The notes under the pieces: generated by a model
Databases searched by the model: none
Told to the model about the DNA's origin: nothing
What the model saw: only the letters and a program-made list of their open reading frames with translations
In this document: piece after piece, positions 46,835 through 58,292 of the stretch
Layout: each line of letters starts with the position of its first letter
How positions within the stretch are numbered: position 1 is the first letter of the stretch
Origin: Elephas maximus indicus
Taxonomy: Eukaryota > Chordata > Mammalia > Proboscidea > Elephantidae
Direction of reading: 5' to 3'
Assembly: GCF_024166365.1 (NCBI RefSeq)
Contig: NC_064823.1
Span: forward strand, 3,776,924-3,840,923
DNA length: 64,000 nt
Program-made: the position numbers and the translations under genes

Positions 46835-47185
46835 TGATTTCTCAGGCTCTCTTGGAACTAGGACTGGCCAAGTGACATCTTTCTGTTCAATAAGATGTAA
46901 ATAATCCTCTCAGTGGGGGTTTGCAGAAAAACTGTTTTTGTGATTTAAAAAATATAGCGCATTTGGCACATGCCTTTCTGCCTGAAATGGGATATAATAC
47001 CTAGAGGTACAGCAACCATTTTATGAGCATGAAAAAGAGAGCCACACACAAGGTTGGCAGAGCTGAGTCCAGCCTAGACCTGGACTCCTGCTGGCAGGAT
47101 GCTACCATACAGACAACTGACCCTGGACTCCTTTTTTACATGAGAAAAATAAACCTTACATGGTTAAATCCCTTCAGTTGAATTT
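46835..47185 (+). mobile_element. Possible LTR of uncertain family
   Basis: CTCTCTTGGAACTAGGACTGG at the start and GAGAAAAATAAACC near the end resemble an ERVL-type LTR. No edges proved. Confidence 0.35.
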
Positions 47186-47187
47186 CT

Positions 47188-47395
47188 CTTACCAGTACCA
47201 TCAAGAGAATTCCAACTCATGGCGACCCCATGTGTGTCAGAGTAGAACAACATTACATAGTCTTCAATGGCTGAGTTTTCGGAAGTAGATAGCCAGGCCT
47301 TTCTTCTGAGGTGCCTCTGAGTGGACGTGAACCACCAACGTTATGGTTAGTAGTCAAGCACTCCCATAATTAAGCACTCCCAGGGACTCTGAATT
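47188..47395 (-). mobile_element. AfroSINE, older subtype
   Basis: Antisense with GAGGTGCCTCTGAGTGGAC. Confidence 0.82.
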
Positions 47396-47475
47396 TCTTG
47401 CATATACCTGAATGCATCCTAAAATTATTCACTATTATACTATTCCAATACCTATACTCCTTATACATATATATA

Positions 47476-47542
47476 GGAAACCCTGGTGGTGTAGTGGTTA
47501 AGTGCTACGGCTGCTAACCAAAAGGTCAGCGGTTCGAATCCG
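47476..47542 (+). mobile_element. AfroSINE tRNA head only, 3'-truncated
   Basis: GGAAACCCTGGTGGTGTAG to GCGGTTCGAATCCG, then nothing of the body or tail. TATACTCCTTAT flanks it at 47453-47464 and 47543-47554. Confidence 0.85.
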
Positions 47543-47621
47543 TATACTCCTTATGTTCATATTTACACAGGCAATCACAAGGTTTTACCTCAATGCACTC
47601 CTAGAGATCATGTCACAAAGT

Positions 47622-47837
47622 TAAAAAAAAAAACAACAAAAACTAAACCTGTTGCCATCAAGTCAATTCTGATTCATGGCAACCCCATGTGTTAGACCCA
47701 ACCTCCACAGGGTTTTCTTGGCTGTAATCTTTACAGAAGCACATCACCAGGCCTTTCTTCCACAGCACTGCTGGGTGGGTTTGAAGCGCCAACCTTTCAG
47801 TTAGTAGCCAAATGCAAACTGTGCCACCCAGGGACCA
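47622..47837 (-). mobile_element. AfroSINE, long variant
   Basis: Antisense. TCACAAAGT is duplicated at both edges. Confidence 0.9.
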
Positions 47838-48214
47838 TCACAAAGTAAATCATTATAAAATACCCACCCTGTCATGTAAACAACATAACTGACAGATGTC
47901 CCGTAAAGGCTCAGTGTCATATAAATCAGAGATAGAAGCAAACCAGTATCAGCAAAGCAAACAACTATTAACATCTAAGAATATTTAAATCAACAAATAT
48001 TCAGCACTTGCTATGGACCAATTAATTAAACCTCTAGGCCTTAGCTTCCTCACTTGTAAAAGTAAAATTTAGTTCCAGATCCTATAAGATAAGGACTCAT
48101 ATGCTAGCTAGCTACACTGACTACACAAAGAGCCAATAAAGTAAATGTACAATTCTTTAAAGATAACTTTTGTGTATTTTGACCCTAATAAACATGTTAA
48201 GGATATCAAACATT
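47838..48214. other. Intron, unassigned
   Basis: Nothing recognised. Confidence 0.4.
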
Positions 48215-49588
48215 GAACATACAATTAAAAACATTTTAAACTACAGATTTCAGAATCTACCACAAACCTACAATGATCAAGACAGTGTGGTACTGGTGTA
48301 AGGGTTAACATATAGATGAATGGAATAGAATGGACAGTCCAGAAATAAACCCATCCATCAACTCATTTTCGACAAGAGTGCCAGATAATTCAATTAGGGA
48401 AAGAACAGTTGTTTCAACAAATGGCACTGGAACAACATGCAAGAAATGAAGTTGGACCCCCTACCTCACACCATATAAAAAATTAACTCAAAAAGGATCA
48501 AAGATCTAAAAGTACGCTAAAACTAGAAAACTCTTAGAAGAAAACACAGAAATAAATCTTGGATTAGGCAATGGTTTCTTAAATACGACACCAGAAGCAA
48601 AAGTAACCAAAGGAAAAAAAGACTAGTTGTACTTCATTTTAAAAATTAAAAATATTCATACTTTAAAGTACACCATCAAGAAAGTGAAAAGACAACTCCT
48701 GCAATGTAAAACAATTTGCAAATCAAATCTCTAATAAAGGTCTAGTACTCAGCATAAATAAAGAAGCCTTACAGCTCCATAATAAAAAGACCAAACCTGT
48801 TGCTGTTGAGTTGATTCCAACTCACAGTGACCCTATAGCACAGAGTAGAACTGCCCCATAGGGTTTCCAAGGAGCTGCTGGTAGATTCGAAAGGCCAACC
48901 TTTTGGTTAGCAGCTGAGCTCTTAATCACTGTGCCCCAGGGCTCCAATAAAAAGAAAAAGCAATTTAAAAAATAAGCAAAGGACTTGGACATCCCTGCAA
49001 AGAAGATGTACAAATGGCCAATAAGTGCATGAAAAGATGCTCAACACATCATTAGACTGCAGGGAAATGCAGATCAAAACCACAAGATACCACTTTATGC
49101 CCACCAGAATAGTCACACTTTTTTTAAAAAGATGGACAAGAACAAGTGTTGGTTAGGATGTAAAGAAAGTGGAACCCTCGTTCACTGCTGGTGGGAATGT
49201 AAAATACTGCATTCACCTGAAAAAAAAATTTTGTGACTCCTTGAGAAGTTAAAACATGTAATTACCACATGACCCAGCAATCCCACTCTTAGGTATTTAC
49301 TCAAGAGAACTGAAAACATAGGTTCACACAAAAACTTGTACATGAATGCTTATAGCAGTACTAATAATAGCTAAAAAGTGAAACAACCAAATATCAATCA
49401 ACTGATGAATGGATAAATAAAATGTGGTTATTACCCATACAATGGAACATTACTCAGCCATGAAAAAGATACGATGTACTGAAACACCCTACGACAAGGA
49501 TGAACCTTGAAAGCATTATGCTTTGAGAAATAATCCAGCAGAGAAGGCCACATATTTTATGATTCTACTTGTATGAAATATCTAGAAT
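48215..49588 (+). mobile_element. L1 LINE ORF2 3' end/3' UTR, left part (interrupted)
   Basis: Reads as degenerate L1 ORF2 C-terminal sequence (for example the 48361-48480 and 48950-49110 stretches). It is cut by an AfroSINE at 48786-48945 and by the RHOA pseudogene at 49588. The same L1 resumes at 53212 with the expected next bases of the 3' region. Confidence 0.85.
48786..48945 (-). mobile_element. AfroSINE in L1
   Basis: Antisense AfroSINE body and tRNA head, flanked by AATAAAAAGA at both ends. The L1 sequence reads through on either side. Confidence 0.93.
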
Positions 49589-50452
49589 GGGAGCTCCCCA
49601 CCCGCTGTCCTCCCTTGGTTCTTTTGCCAATGGGCCACCTCCTCAGTGACCCACCAGTGCCTTCAAGCTCTCCACTGGAGAGGTGGAGTCCTCGGCTTCT
49701 TTGCAGCTGGCAGGGTGCTTTTGGTCTGAGAAGTTCAAAGTACTTTGTAGAACTTCGCCACACAGGCCGTGCATCCTGCAGCACATTTGTACGTGATGGC
49801 TGCCATCAGGAAAAAACGGATGATCACAGGCGATGGAGCTCATGGCAAGGCCTGCTTGCTCAAGGTCTCCAACAAGTATCAGCAACTTGAGGTGTACGAG
49901 CCCGTGGGATTTGAGAGCTATGTGGCAGATACCAATGTGGAAAGTAGGTAGAGCTGGCTTTGTGGGACACAGCTGGGCAGGAAGATGATGATCACCTAAG
50001 GCCCCTCTCCTACCAGGACATTGATGTTATACTGACGTATTTCTCCATCAACAGCCCTCATGGCTTGAAAACATTCCAGAAAAACAGACTCCGGAAGTCA
50101 TGCATTTCTGTCCCAATGTGCCCATCACCCTGGCTGGGAACAAGAAGGATCTTCAGACTGATGAGCACACAAGGCAGGAACTAGCCAAGATGAAACAGGA
50201 GCCAGTAAAATCTGAAGGCAGAGAGATGGCAAACAGGACTGGTGCTTTTGGACACGTGGAGCGTTCAACAAAGACTGAAGATGGAGTGAGGGAGGTTTTT
50301 GAAATGGCCACAAGAACAGCTCTGCCAAGCCCCTGTGGGAAGAAAAAATCCAGGTGCCTTGTCTTGATAAATCTTGCCGTAGGCTCAGCCCTCAGGCGGT
50401 TAATTTTGAAGTGCTGTTTATTAATTTTAGTGTATGATTACTGGCCCTTCCC

Positions 50453-50536
50453 ATTTATCTATAATTTACCTAGGATTACAAATCAGAAGTCATCATTTAT
50501 CTGTAATTCGCCTAAGATTACAAATCAGAAGTCATC
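50453..50536 (+). repeat. 42-bp tandem duplication in the RHOA pseudogene 3' UTR
   Basis: Positions 50453-50494 and 50495-50536 are near-identical 42-mers, each ending ACAAATCAGAAGTCATC. RHOA mRNA, as I recall it, has one copy, so this arose after retroposition. Confidence 0.8.
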
Positions 50537-51069
50537 TTGCTACTGGTATTTAGAAGCCAACCACGATTAACGATGTCCAGCCCCTCTGGCCCACCAGGGT
50601 CCGTCTGACACTGCTCTGATAGGCCTCCTCTGTACTCCCACCTGACATACCAGGTGCTAACTCAAGGAATTTCTTAACTTCTTGCTTTTCCTAGAAGAAG
50701 TTGGTAACTTTTGTTAATTAGGCTGTGACTACTTGATAACTAACGTATCCTGTCTATTTTCTGTCTGTTGCAAGACACAATGGTGGGTCACCACTTCCGA
50801 ACTTTCCTCCCACATGGGTTTCACTGGCATAGCTCTAAAGAGGGCATCCAGTTTTTTGAAAATGTGCTCAGAGAGGCCCAAGTCCATGTAATTGTGCTGA
50901 AGTTACAGTTCTGTGGTTTCATGTTAGTTACCTTATAATTACTGTGTGATTAGTGTCATTTAACGTATGTTACCAAAAAGAAATGTACCTACCCCAAACT
51001 AGATGCAGTTTTTTTTTTGTATAATTGGATTTTATAATACTGATATTTGTCATCTCTGCAGAAACTGTA

Positions 51070-53130
51070 TTTTTTTTGTTTTTTTATTGTTTTAGGTGAA
51101 AGTTTACAGAGCAAATTAGTTTCTCATTCAAAAATTTATACACAAATTGCTTTGTGACATTGGTTGCAACCCCTGCAATGTATCAGCACTCTCCCCCTTT
51201 CCCTTTTCACCCTAGGTTCTCCATGTCCATTTGTCCAGTTTTCCTGTCCCTTCCTGCCTCCTCATCTTTGCTTTTGGGCAGGAGTTGCCCATTTGGTCTC
51301 TTGGTCAAACTAAGAAGCACGTTTCTCACATGTGTTATTGTTTGTTTTATAGGCCTGTCTGATCTTTGGCTAAAGGTAGACTTCAGGAGTGGCTTCAGTT
51401 CTGAGTTAGCAGGGTGTCCATGGGTCATAGTCTCAGGCGTTCCTCCAGTCTCTGTCAGACCAGTAAGTCTGTCTTTTTTTTTTTTAATTTGAATTTTGTT
51501 TTACATTTTTCTCCAGCTCTGTCCAGGACCCTCTATTGTGATCCCTGTCAGAGTGGTGGACGGTAGTAGCCAGGCACCATCTAGTTCTTCTGGGCTCAGG
51601 CTGGTGGAGGCTGTGGTTCACGTGTTCCATTAGTCCTCTGGACTAATCTTTCCCTTGTGACTTTGGTTTTCTTCATTACCCTTGCTCCAAAATTGATGGG
51701 ATCAATAGATGTATCTTAGATGGCTGCTTGTAAGCTTTTAAACCCTAGATGCTACTTACCAAAATAGGATGTAGAACATTTTCTTTATAAAGAATGTCAT
51801 GCTAAATGATCTAAACGTCCCCAGAGGCCATGATCCCCAGCCCTCAGACCCACCAACTCGGTCGCTCAAGATGTTTGGATGTGTCTAGGAAGATTCTGAC
51901 TTTACCTTGTTCAAGTTGTACTGACTTCCCCTATATTGTGTGACATCTTTCCCTTCACCAAAGTTTAATACTTGTCTACTGTCTAGTTAGTGATTTACCC
52001 TCCCCATCCTTTCCTATCTCGTAACCGCAAAAGATTGTTTTTTTGTGTGTATAAACCTTTTTTGGGGTTTTTGTAATAGTGGTCTCATACAGTACTTGTT
52101 CTTTTATGTTTATTTCACTCAGCATAATGCCCTCCAGATTCATTAATGTTGTGCGATGTTTTGCAGATTCATCATTTTTTATCGTTACTAGTATTCCATT
52201 GTTTATCCATTCATCTGTTGTTGGGCACTTAGTGTTTCAACCTTTTCGCTATTGTGAACAATGCTGAAGTGAACATGGGTGTGCATATGTCTATTCATCT
52301 ACTCTTATTTCTCTAGGATATATTACTAGAAGCGGGATTGCTGGATCATATGGTATTTCTAACTTTTTAAGCAGTGTGTATAGTTTTCATAATGGTTATA
52401 CCATTTTACATTCCCATCAGCAGTGCATAAGAGTTATAATCTTCCCACAACCTCTCCAACATTATTTTGTTTTTTTTTATTTCATGCCAGTAATGTTGGG
52501 GTATGATGGTATCTCACTGCAGTTTTGATTTCTACTTCTCTAACGGCTAATGATCGTGAGCATTTCCTCATGTATCTGCTAGCTGCCTGAATGTCTTCTT
52601 TTGGTGAAGTGCCTGTTCATATTCTTTGCCCATTTTTTAATTGGATTATTTGTCTTTTTGTTATTGAGGTGTTGAAATATTCTATAAGTTTTAGAGATTA
52701 GACCCTTGTTGGTTATGCTATACCCCCAAATTTTTTCCCAGTCTGTAGGTTCTCCTTTTACTTCTTTGGTGAAGTCTTTTGATAAGCATAGGTATTTAAT
52801 TTTTAGGAGCTCCCAGTTATCTAGTTTATCTTCTGGTGTTTGTGCATTGTTAGTTATGGTTTTTATTGTATTTATGCCATGTATTAGGGCCCCAGAGCCA
52901 TGCTGGCACTCTGATTATGTGCTACAGCAAACTACAGCTGCTAACCAAAAGGTCAGCAGTTCAAATCCAGCAGCCACTCCTTGGAAGCCCTATGGGGAAT
53001 TTCTACTCTGTCCTATAGGATCGCTATGAGTTGTAATCAACTCGACGGCAATGATATTAGGGCCCCTAGTGTTGTCCTTTTTTCTTTTCCGTGATCTTTA
53101 TCATTTTAGGTTTTATATTTAGGTAGTGTA
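51070..53130 (-). mobile_element. L1 LINE, 3' part, inserted in the RHOA pseudogene
   Basis: The left edge is T-rich (poly-A of a minus-strand element), followed by the reverse complement of the lineage-typical L1 3' UTR. At 51150-52060 this reads like the other 3' ends at 25015 and 35995. ORF2 C-terminal sequence in antisense follows from about 52060 to 52880. RHOA 3' UTR sequence flanks both sides, so this L1 entered after the pseudogene. An AfroSINE lies inside it at 52894-53054. Confidence 0.85.
52894..53054 (+). mobile_element. AfroSINE inside the L1 inside the RHOA pseudogene
   Basis: tRNA-like head with box B (CAGTTCAAATCC) and the body TACTCTGTCCTATAGG. It is flanked by a perfect 12-bp duplication TATTAGGGCCCC at 52882-52893 and 53055-53066. 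Confidence 0.93.
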
Positions 53131-53211
53131 CTGGTTTTTTGTTTTTTTTTTTTTAGGGTGTATTTGAAAATAAAGTCAGATGGAAAATTCCTTTAAAAAA
53201 ATGTACAGAAT

Positions 53212-53455
53212 AGGCAAATCCACAGAGACAGAAAGTAGATCAGTGGCTGCCAGGGGCTGGGATGGAAGAGAAATGGGGAGTGATTGCTAATGAGTATGAA
53301 GTTTCTTTTCAGGATGACAAAATGTTCTGGCATTAGATAGATGGTTGCACACTCTTGTGAATGAATACATTAAAATCCACTGAATTGTATACTTTAAAAG
53401 TGTAAACTTCATTGTATGTGAATTATATCTCAAATTAAAAAAAAATTTTTTTTAA
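53212..53455 (+). mobile_element. L1 LINE 3' UTR, right part, resumes after the RHOA pseudogene
   Basis: AGGCAAATCCACAGAGACAG continues the L1 interrupted at 49588. It ends in an A-rich tail at about 53440-53455. Confidence 0.85.
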
Positions 53456-53584
53456 CTCTCAACTATATTTTTAGCATTTACAATAATATTTTGGGAATAA
53501 TTTGGATATCCCATGTAAAAACTATCCAAAGATATTGGGGTCAGTTTTTTTTCTTTTAGTAACACTTCCCCTAAGCTCAAACCC

Positions 53585-53744
53585 AAAACCAAACCCATTG
53601 CCATCGAGCTGATTCCTATTCACAGGGACCCTGCTGGACAGGAGAACTGCCGCATAGGGTTCCAGAGCAGCATCTGGTGGACTCGAACTGCTGACCTTTT
53701 GGTTAGTAGCTGTAGCTCTTAACTGCTATGCCATCAGGGTTTCC
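53585..53744 (-). mobile_element. AfroSINE
   Basis: Antisense. CTARGCTCA is at both edges. Confidence 0.92.
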
Positions 53745-55374
53745 TCTAGGCTCAGGCATTCAAAAATCATTTCATTGATGAAGAATGTTCTATGTTTTTA
53801 GGAATATATTCGTAAGTTAAAAAAAATAAACACAAAGCACACTATTTTCTTTAGTATTAATTAACCAAAGGAGTTTGCTTTTTATTTCCAGCAGTGCTTC
53901 TGAATGATTTCCAGTCAAGATGTGCAATTTCAGACTTGTTTCCGCATGGGCTGCAAGCCGGTGTGGGTATCCTACCTGCAGGGAGCTTGTACTGACTGAC
54001 CTTTAGGGTCCTTTCAACCCTCTGATAGTGACAGTCCTGTGTACCTGGGTGATACCAATTCCATTTACATATGTGATCTACCTAGTTTAAAATTCTTTTA
54101 TTAATCATCTGCCAAACACATGTGGGAAAATTATGACAAACGAAGGGCCTAATGTGAGGCTGGGCGATGCACCTCAGCGGAAAGGAGATGAAGTTTGGGA
54201 CTTAATCCACTGCAGAGGTCAACTGCAGAGAGATCAGAAGTTGTTGAGAAAGCAGTACTGCAGCTCCACCTGGTTTGAAAAACAAGGGTCTCGGCTGTTA
54301 GCGGCTGGTGAGGAGTTCCTTCCCTGAGGGGCCACGAACTCTGGTCTGCAAGGCCGCTCACATGCTCTGTGAATTAGTTAATATCCTAATGTATTATGCT
54401 GCTTTTCTTTAAGGCAATTTCCCCCTTTATTTCTACTTTTCTGTTTCCCATAACAAGCATGCATTTCTTTTAGAAGAATAAGCTAAACTTAAAAAAAAAA
54501 AAAATTACATAGAATTTAGACCTTCCTCAAGAAAGCGAAGTGGTGATGAGGAGTATGTTTCTTCCTAAGAAAATCCTTAGTTTGTTTATTTGCTTGAGAA
54601 TGGAATTGACTCAACAAGACCTCTTTGCATCAATCCTGTTCAAGACTCTGCATTCTAATCATATCAAGACTTCCAGGAAACAAGAAGTATGAAATAACTC
54701 TTCACATGTTATTGGAAAGCTATAAAACTAATTACAAAGCTAATGAGGCATTTACAAAATATTAAAAAGAAGCTTCAGAATTTCTCTCAGAGAATTGCTA
54801 AAACAAGTGAAGGCACAGGGCACAGACCTGCTGCCTCTGAAGCCTGCACACATGGAAGCTCCATGAGGAGATAAGGGCAAGGTGCTGGGGACTCAGCACA
54901 GAAAGGTTAGACAACTGAAAAAATCGTTGGTCCTAAAAGGCTAGAGAAAACTTTGATAAAAGAGAGAGAGAAAGAAACAGAGACCCAACACCATGATAAC
55001 CTAGAAAAATCCTGAGGTTTAGCTATGAGTGGAATGCAGTCACAATGTTTAAAAAAAAAAAAAAGAGAAAGGCACTTTGAAACTAAAGGAAGGGACATGC
55101 TTCTGCCTGGTAAACACTAAATTAGGAAGTACTTTCAGCCCAATTTTTCCCAATTTGGGATGTAAAGATCTTAGGAAAAACGATTAATATGTGATCTCAC
55201 AGGTATTATTACTAAGTTTAAATAATATAAGGCAACATAAAACATACTTCCTTTAATAATACTTCATGAATCTCTACTTTTAAGTCCCAATATCAACTTC
55301 CAACAAAAATGGCAACCTATTTGCTAAATCCTAAGAGTAGATTCTCATTGCTCATGAAAGCTCTTTTACTAGTT
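53745..55374. other. Intron, largely unassigned unique sequence
   Basis: About 1.6 kb without recognisable repeats. An acceptor-like TTTTTATTTCCAG occurs at about 53880 on the plus strand, but no exon follows. The frames at 54133 (+) and 54149 (-) have no domain. Confidence 0.45.
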
Positions 55375-55425
55375 TAAAAACCCACTGCTTTTGAGTTAAT
55401 TCCCACTCATCGTGACCCTACAGTT
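55375..55425 (-). mobile_element. AfroSINE fragment
   Basis: Only the tail-side 50 bases remain (CCCACTCATCGTGACCCTAC). Confidence 0.6.
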
Positions 55426-55869
55426 TAATTATCCAAAATGAGAAATGACCCGACTTTAAATTGATTTAATACACACCTCTTGCCTGACCAAAAACGTTAA
55501 CGGGATTAACCCAAATGATCTTTCTTTCTTTGATCAGCTATCAAATTTCCTCTTCCCCTGTTCTTCCAAAGAACACATTTTTATTTTTGCCTATCAGCAG
55601 CCTACATAAAAGACCATCTTATAATGACATAGAGCATCTACTAACAATTTGTAAATCATGACCATCATAACCAGCACTATTGACATTTCAAGAGAACTGT
55701 TTTTACTTTGAGCATTAGGAGTACAAATGTGTACATAAAAAATGTACAGAACCTAATGGCAAAATTTTTAAATAAAATTTTAGCTTTTTGACAAGAGGCA
55801 GTAACAAATTTTGAAAGGAATACCTTTTTTAAAATGAAGACTTCAATTACAGTATAATTAAGGGGATAA
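55426..55869. other. Intron, unassigned
   Basis: Nothing recognised. Confidence 0.4.
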
Positions 55870-55995
55870 GGAAGACAGCAAGCAGTGAAAGGACACAGAG
55901 CGAAAAGCTGGGAGACCTGGGTTGTAATCCCAGCACTGCCACCAACCTGTGGTAGGTGACCTTGGTCCAGGCATTGAGCCAAGTTGTCTAACATT
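55870..55995 (+). mobile_element. MIR SINE
   Basis: GAGACCTGGGTTGTAATCCC and GTGACCTTGGTCCAGGC. Confidence 0.75.
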
Positions 55996-56154
55996 ATGGG
56001 CTAATCTTACTTCTTTACAGTTATCTTAAAAAAAAAAAAGTTTGTTACCTTAGAGCAAAGGATACTCGCAATTTAGGAACAATAATCTTAGCTAACTGCT
56101 CTCCCTATCCCTTTTCTGCTTGTTTTCTCATTATCACCATCTCTCCTGAAGGTG

Positions 56155-56318
56155 GAAACCCTGGTGGTATAGTGGTTAAGTGCTATGGCTGCTACCCAAA
56201 AGGTCAGCAGTTCAAATCAGCCAGATGCTCCCTGGAAACTCTCTGGGGCAGTTCTCCTCTGTCCTATAGGTTCACTATGAGTTTCAGAGTCAACTTAACG
56301 GCAATGGGTTTGGTTTTT
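56155..56318 (+). mobile_element. AfroSINE
   Basis: Full-length. TCCTGAAKGT is at both edges. Confidence 0.94.
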
Positions 56319-56354
56319 TGGTTTTTCCTCCTGAATGTATGAATGTTTACTCCT

Positions 56355-56580
56355 GAACTACCAATATTTGTTTGGGCCTTAGCACATTCCGGATACTATG
56401 CTAAGTCTTTTACATACATTCTTATTTAATATATACAACTCTACATAATAATTACACAACTGTGCATAAAAGGAGACTGAGGTCTGCCAAGAAGGTTAAG
56501 TAACTCACCTGAGGTCCCAAGGCTACCAATGTTAAAGCGAGGATTTAAGCCTGAGCTGCCTGATTCTATAGTGGACACCA
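56355..56580 (+). mobile_element. MIR SINE
   Basis: GGATACTATGCTAAGTCTTT, GGAGACTGAGGTCTGC, GTTAAGTAACTCACCTGAGG. Confidence 0.75.
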
Positions 56581-56710
56581 ACTGTTTTTCCCAGCCCAGC
56601 ATCCATTCCCACTTGTGTTAACAGCACCCTATTTTCCTGGAGGAACTACCCCTCTCCTGCTTTCAGTTCAGATGAACCCAGGGCTGGGCATGTGACTCAG
56701 GCTTGACCAA

Positions 56711-56851
56711 TCAGAACACTGTGCCCCAACGCCATCACCGCCACACTCCAGGAACAGGCGGGCGCCCTAATCCTCAATCAGAACACTGTGCCCCAACGCC
56801 ATCACCGCCACACTCCAGGAACAGGCGGGCGCCCTAATCCTCAATCAGAAT
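56711..56851. repeat. 67-bp perfect tandem duplication
   Basis: Units start at 56711 and 56778 (TCAGAACACTGTGCCCC) and are identical. A third partial start follows at 56845. GC-rich compared with its surroundings. Confidence 0.95.
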
Positions 56852-57424
56852 CACCAGAGTATCCATTTTAGGGCTGTTGTCAGAATGGGGGAAAGGAGAA
56901 TTACTCCCGGGCTTTTCAGTGATGTGAAACAATCAATTCCCATACTGCTTAAGCTAATTCGAGCAAAAACCTCCTAGCCCAGACTACAAAACGAGAGACC
57001 TTAACCACTTTAAAAATTCTAGGGAAGTAAATAATTCCCTCTTCTCCACCTCTGAGTACACTCACCAGTGTTGCCACCTTCCTAAGCTGTGGTGTGAGAA
57101 CCCCAAGCTTCTGAAGCCAGGCTGGAGGAGCAAGGGGAGATCGGACCCAGTTCCAGGGGTCCTTCATACAGTGGGAAGGGTTGGGTTTATGAAAACATAT
57201 CTTGCTTGTGTCATGCAGGTCCCAGGGCGGAACTACTGTAATGCAGTATCTCTGCCAGACCCCAGCCCCAAACTCCCAAAGGGTTTCCTAGCTAAGGGGT
57301 CACAAGTTAAGATTCTCAAACACTCTTTCTAGGATAATCTTCGGTGCTGATACTCTCATTCACTGAATTCCAATGCAAATCAAATCAAGAAGAAAAATTT
57401 GTTACTACTAATCCCAACACCATG
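56852..57424. other. Intron, unassigned
   Basis: Nothing recognised. The minus-strand frame 56949-57167 has no Rab P-loop and is not exon 1. Confidence 0.45.
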
Positions 57425-57592
57425 GAAACCCGAGAGGTGTAGTGGTTGAGAGCTACAGGGGCTAAAACCAAAAGATCGGCAGTTGGAACCCACCAGAAGG
57501 CTCCTTGGAAACTGTATGAGGCAGTTCTACTCTGTCCTATAGGTCGCTAGGAGTCGGAATCGACTTGATAGAAATGGGTTTGGGTTTTTTTG
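57425..57592 (+). mobile_element. AfroSINE
   Basis: Full-length with TAATCCCAACMCCA at both edges. Confidence 0.94.
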
Positions 57593-57959
57593 GATTAATC
57601 CCAACCCCACATTTTAAAAGATAAATTACCAATTTAATTCTTGTAAGGTAAGGCACAGGATGACATCATATAAAAATATCATTTGACTTATCAATATAAA
57701 CTTACTTGTAAAGATCAAGACAGAACAATGGATAAAGGTAAATGATCTAAAATAACTTACACTTGGGCTTCAGCATACATTGTATATCATTTTCATCATG
57801 CTATAAAACAACCTCTAATTTTCTCTCCACATGTTAACTGCGTTGGGCATTTAGTTCTCATCTATACTCCCAAACCTCATCTTGATATTGGTGATAATTT
57901 CTCCTGTGCTCCAATCCCACATTGCCAGCTGCCAATCAGTGATTTTGAATATACCATCG

Positions 57960-58285
57960 CCTCAATAATGTATGATTAAAACCCTTTTACAGAGGTCCTT
58001 CAAAATTCAACGTTCCATAAAGTACTTCCTTATCTCTATTAATGGTACCATCTACCTCTATGGACCCAGATCCACAACCTCAGTCATCTATGAGTCCTCT
58101 TCCTTCTCTTCACCAAAAGTCAGTTACTGAAGCCTTTTGGCTTTATCTTCAAAAGTCTCTTTTATCACTTCTTTCTTTCCAATAGCTTCCCTTACCTATC
58201 GCCACAAGTCGGGATTTTCAGAGTAGGCTACCAACTGATCTCCTTGCCCCCACACATTCAACATTTATCTTGAGTATCTAGAACC
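57960..58285 (+). mobile_element. L2 LINE fragment
   Basis: CTCCTTGCCCCCACAC and the preceding ACCTCAGTCATCTATGAG-type wording match an L2 region. Degraded. Confidence 0.5.
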
Positions 58286-58292
58286 TGATAAG

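Larger units (their letters stand above)
49589..53198 (+). pseudogene. RHOA processed pseudogene, split by an L1
   Basis: An intronless copy of RHOA mRNA with 5' leader, CDS, long 3' UTR and a short A-rich tail. RHOA itself is a Rho GTPase controlling actin. The ATG is at 49796. The P-loop reads GDGAHGKA where RHOA has GDGACGKT, so the Mg-binding Thr19 is lost. A deletion of about 4 nt near 49940 and a 1-nt deletion near 50075 shift the frame. WDTAGQED (49963 on) and GNKKDL survive. CLVL is followed by read-through because the stop codon is lost. The 3' UTR matches RHOA to 51070, is broken by a minus-strand L1 and an AfroSINE, and resumes at about 53130-53198 with AATAAAGTCAGATGG. Flanking 13-bp direct repeats (49576-49588 and 53199-53211, 10 of 13 identical) mark the retroinsertion into an older L1. 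It cannot make RHOA. Confidence 0.93.

Noticed and set aside
47476..47542. Possible tRNA gene
   Set aside because: Box A and box B are present, but this is the AfroSINE head; no complete cloverleaf or terminator.
49769..50570. A working Rho GTPase gene
   Set aside because: Frameshifts, in-frame stop, lost P-loop threonine, lost stop codon and no introns show a processed pseudogene.
53870..54110. Cryptic exon after an acceptor-like TTTTTATTTCCAG
   Set aside because: The frame after it closes quickly and has no similarity; RAB33B is on the other strand.
56949..57167. RAB33B exon 1 on the minus strand
   Set aside because: No P-loop or Rab N-terminal motif, and no donor site in the right phase.
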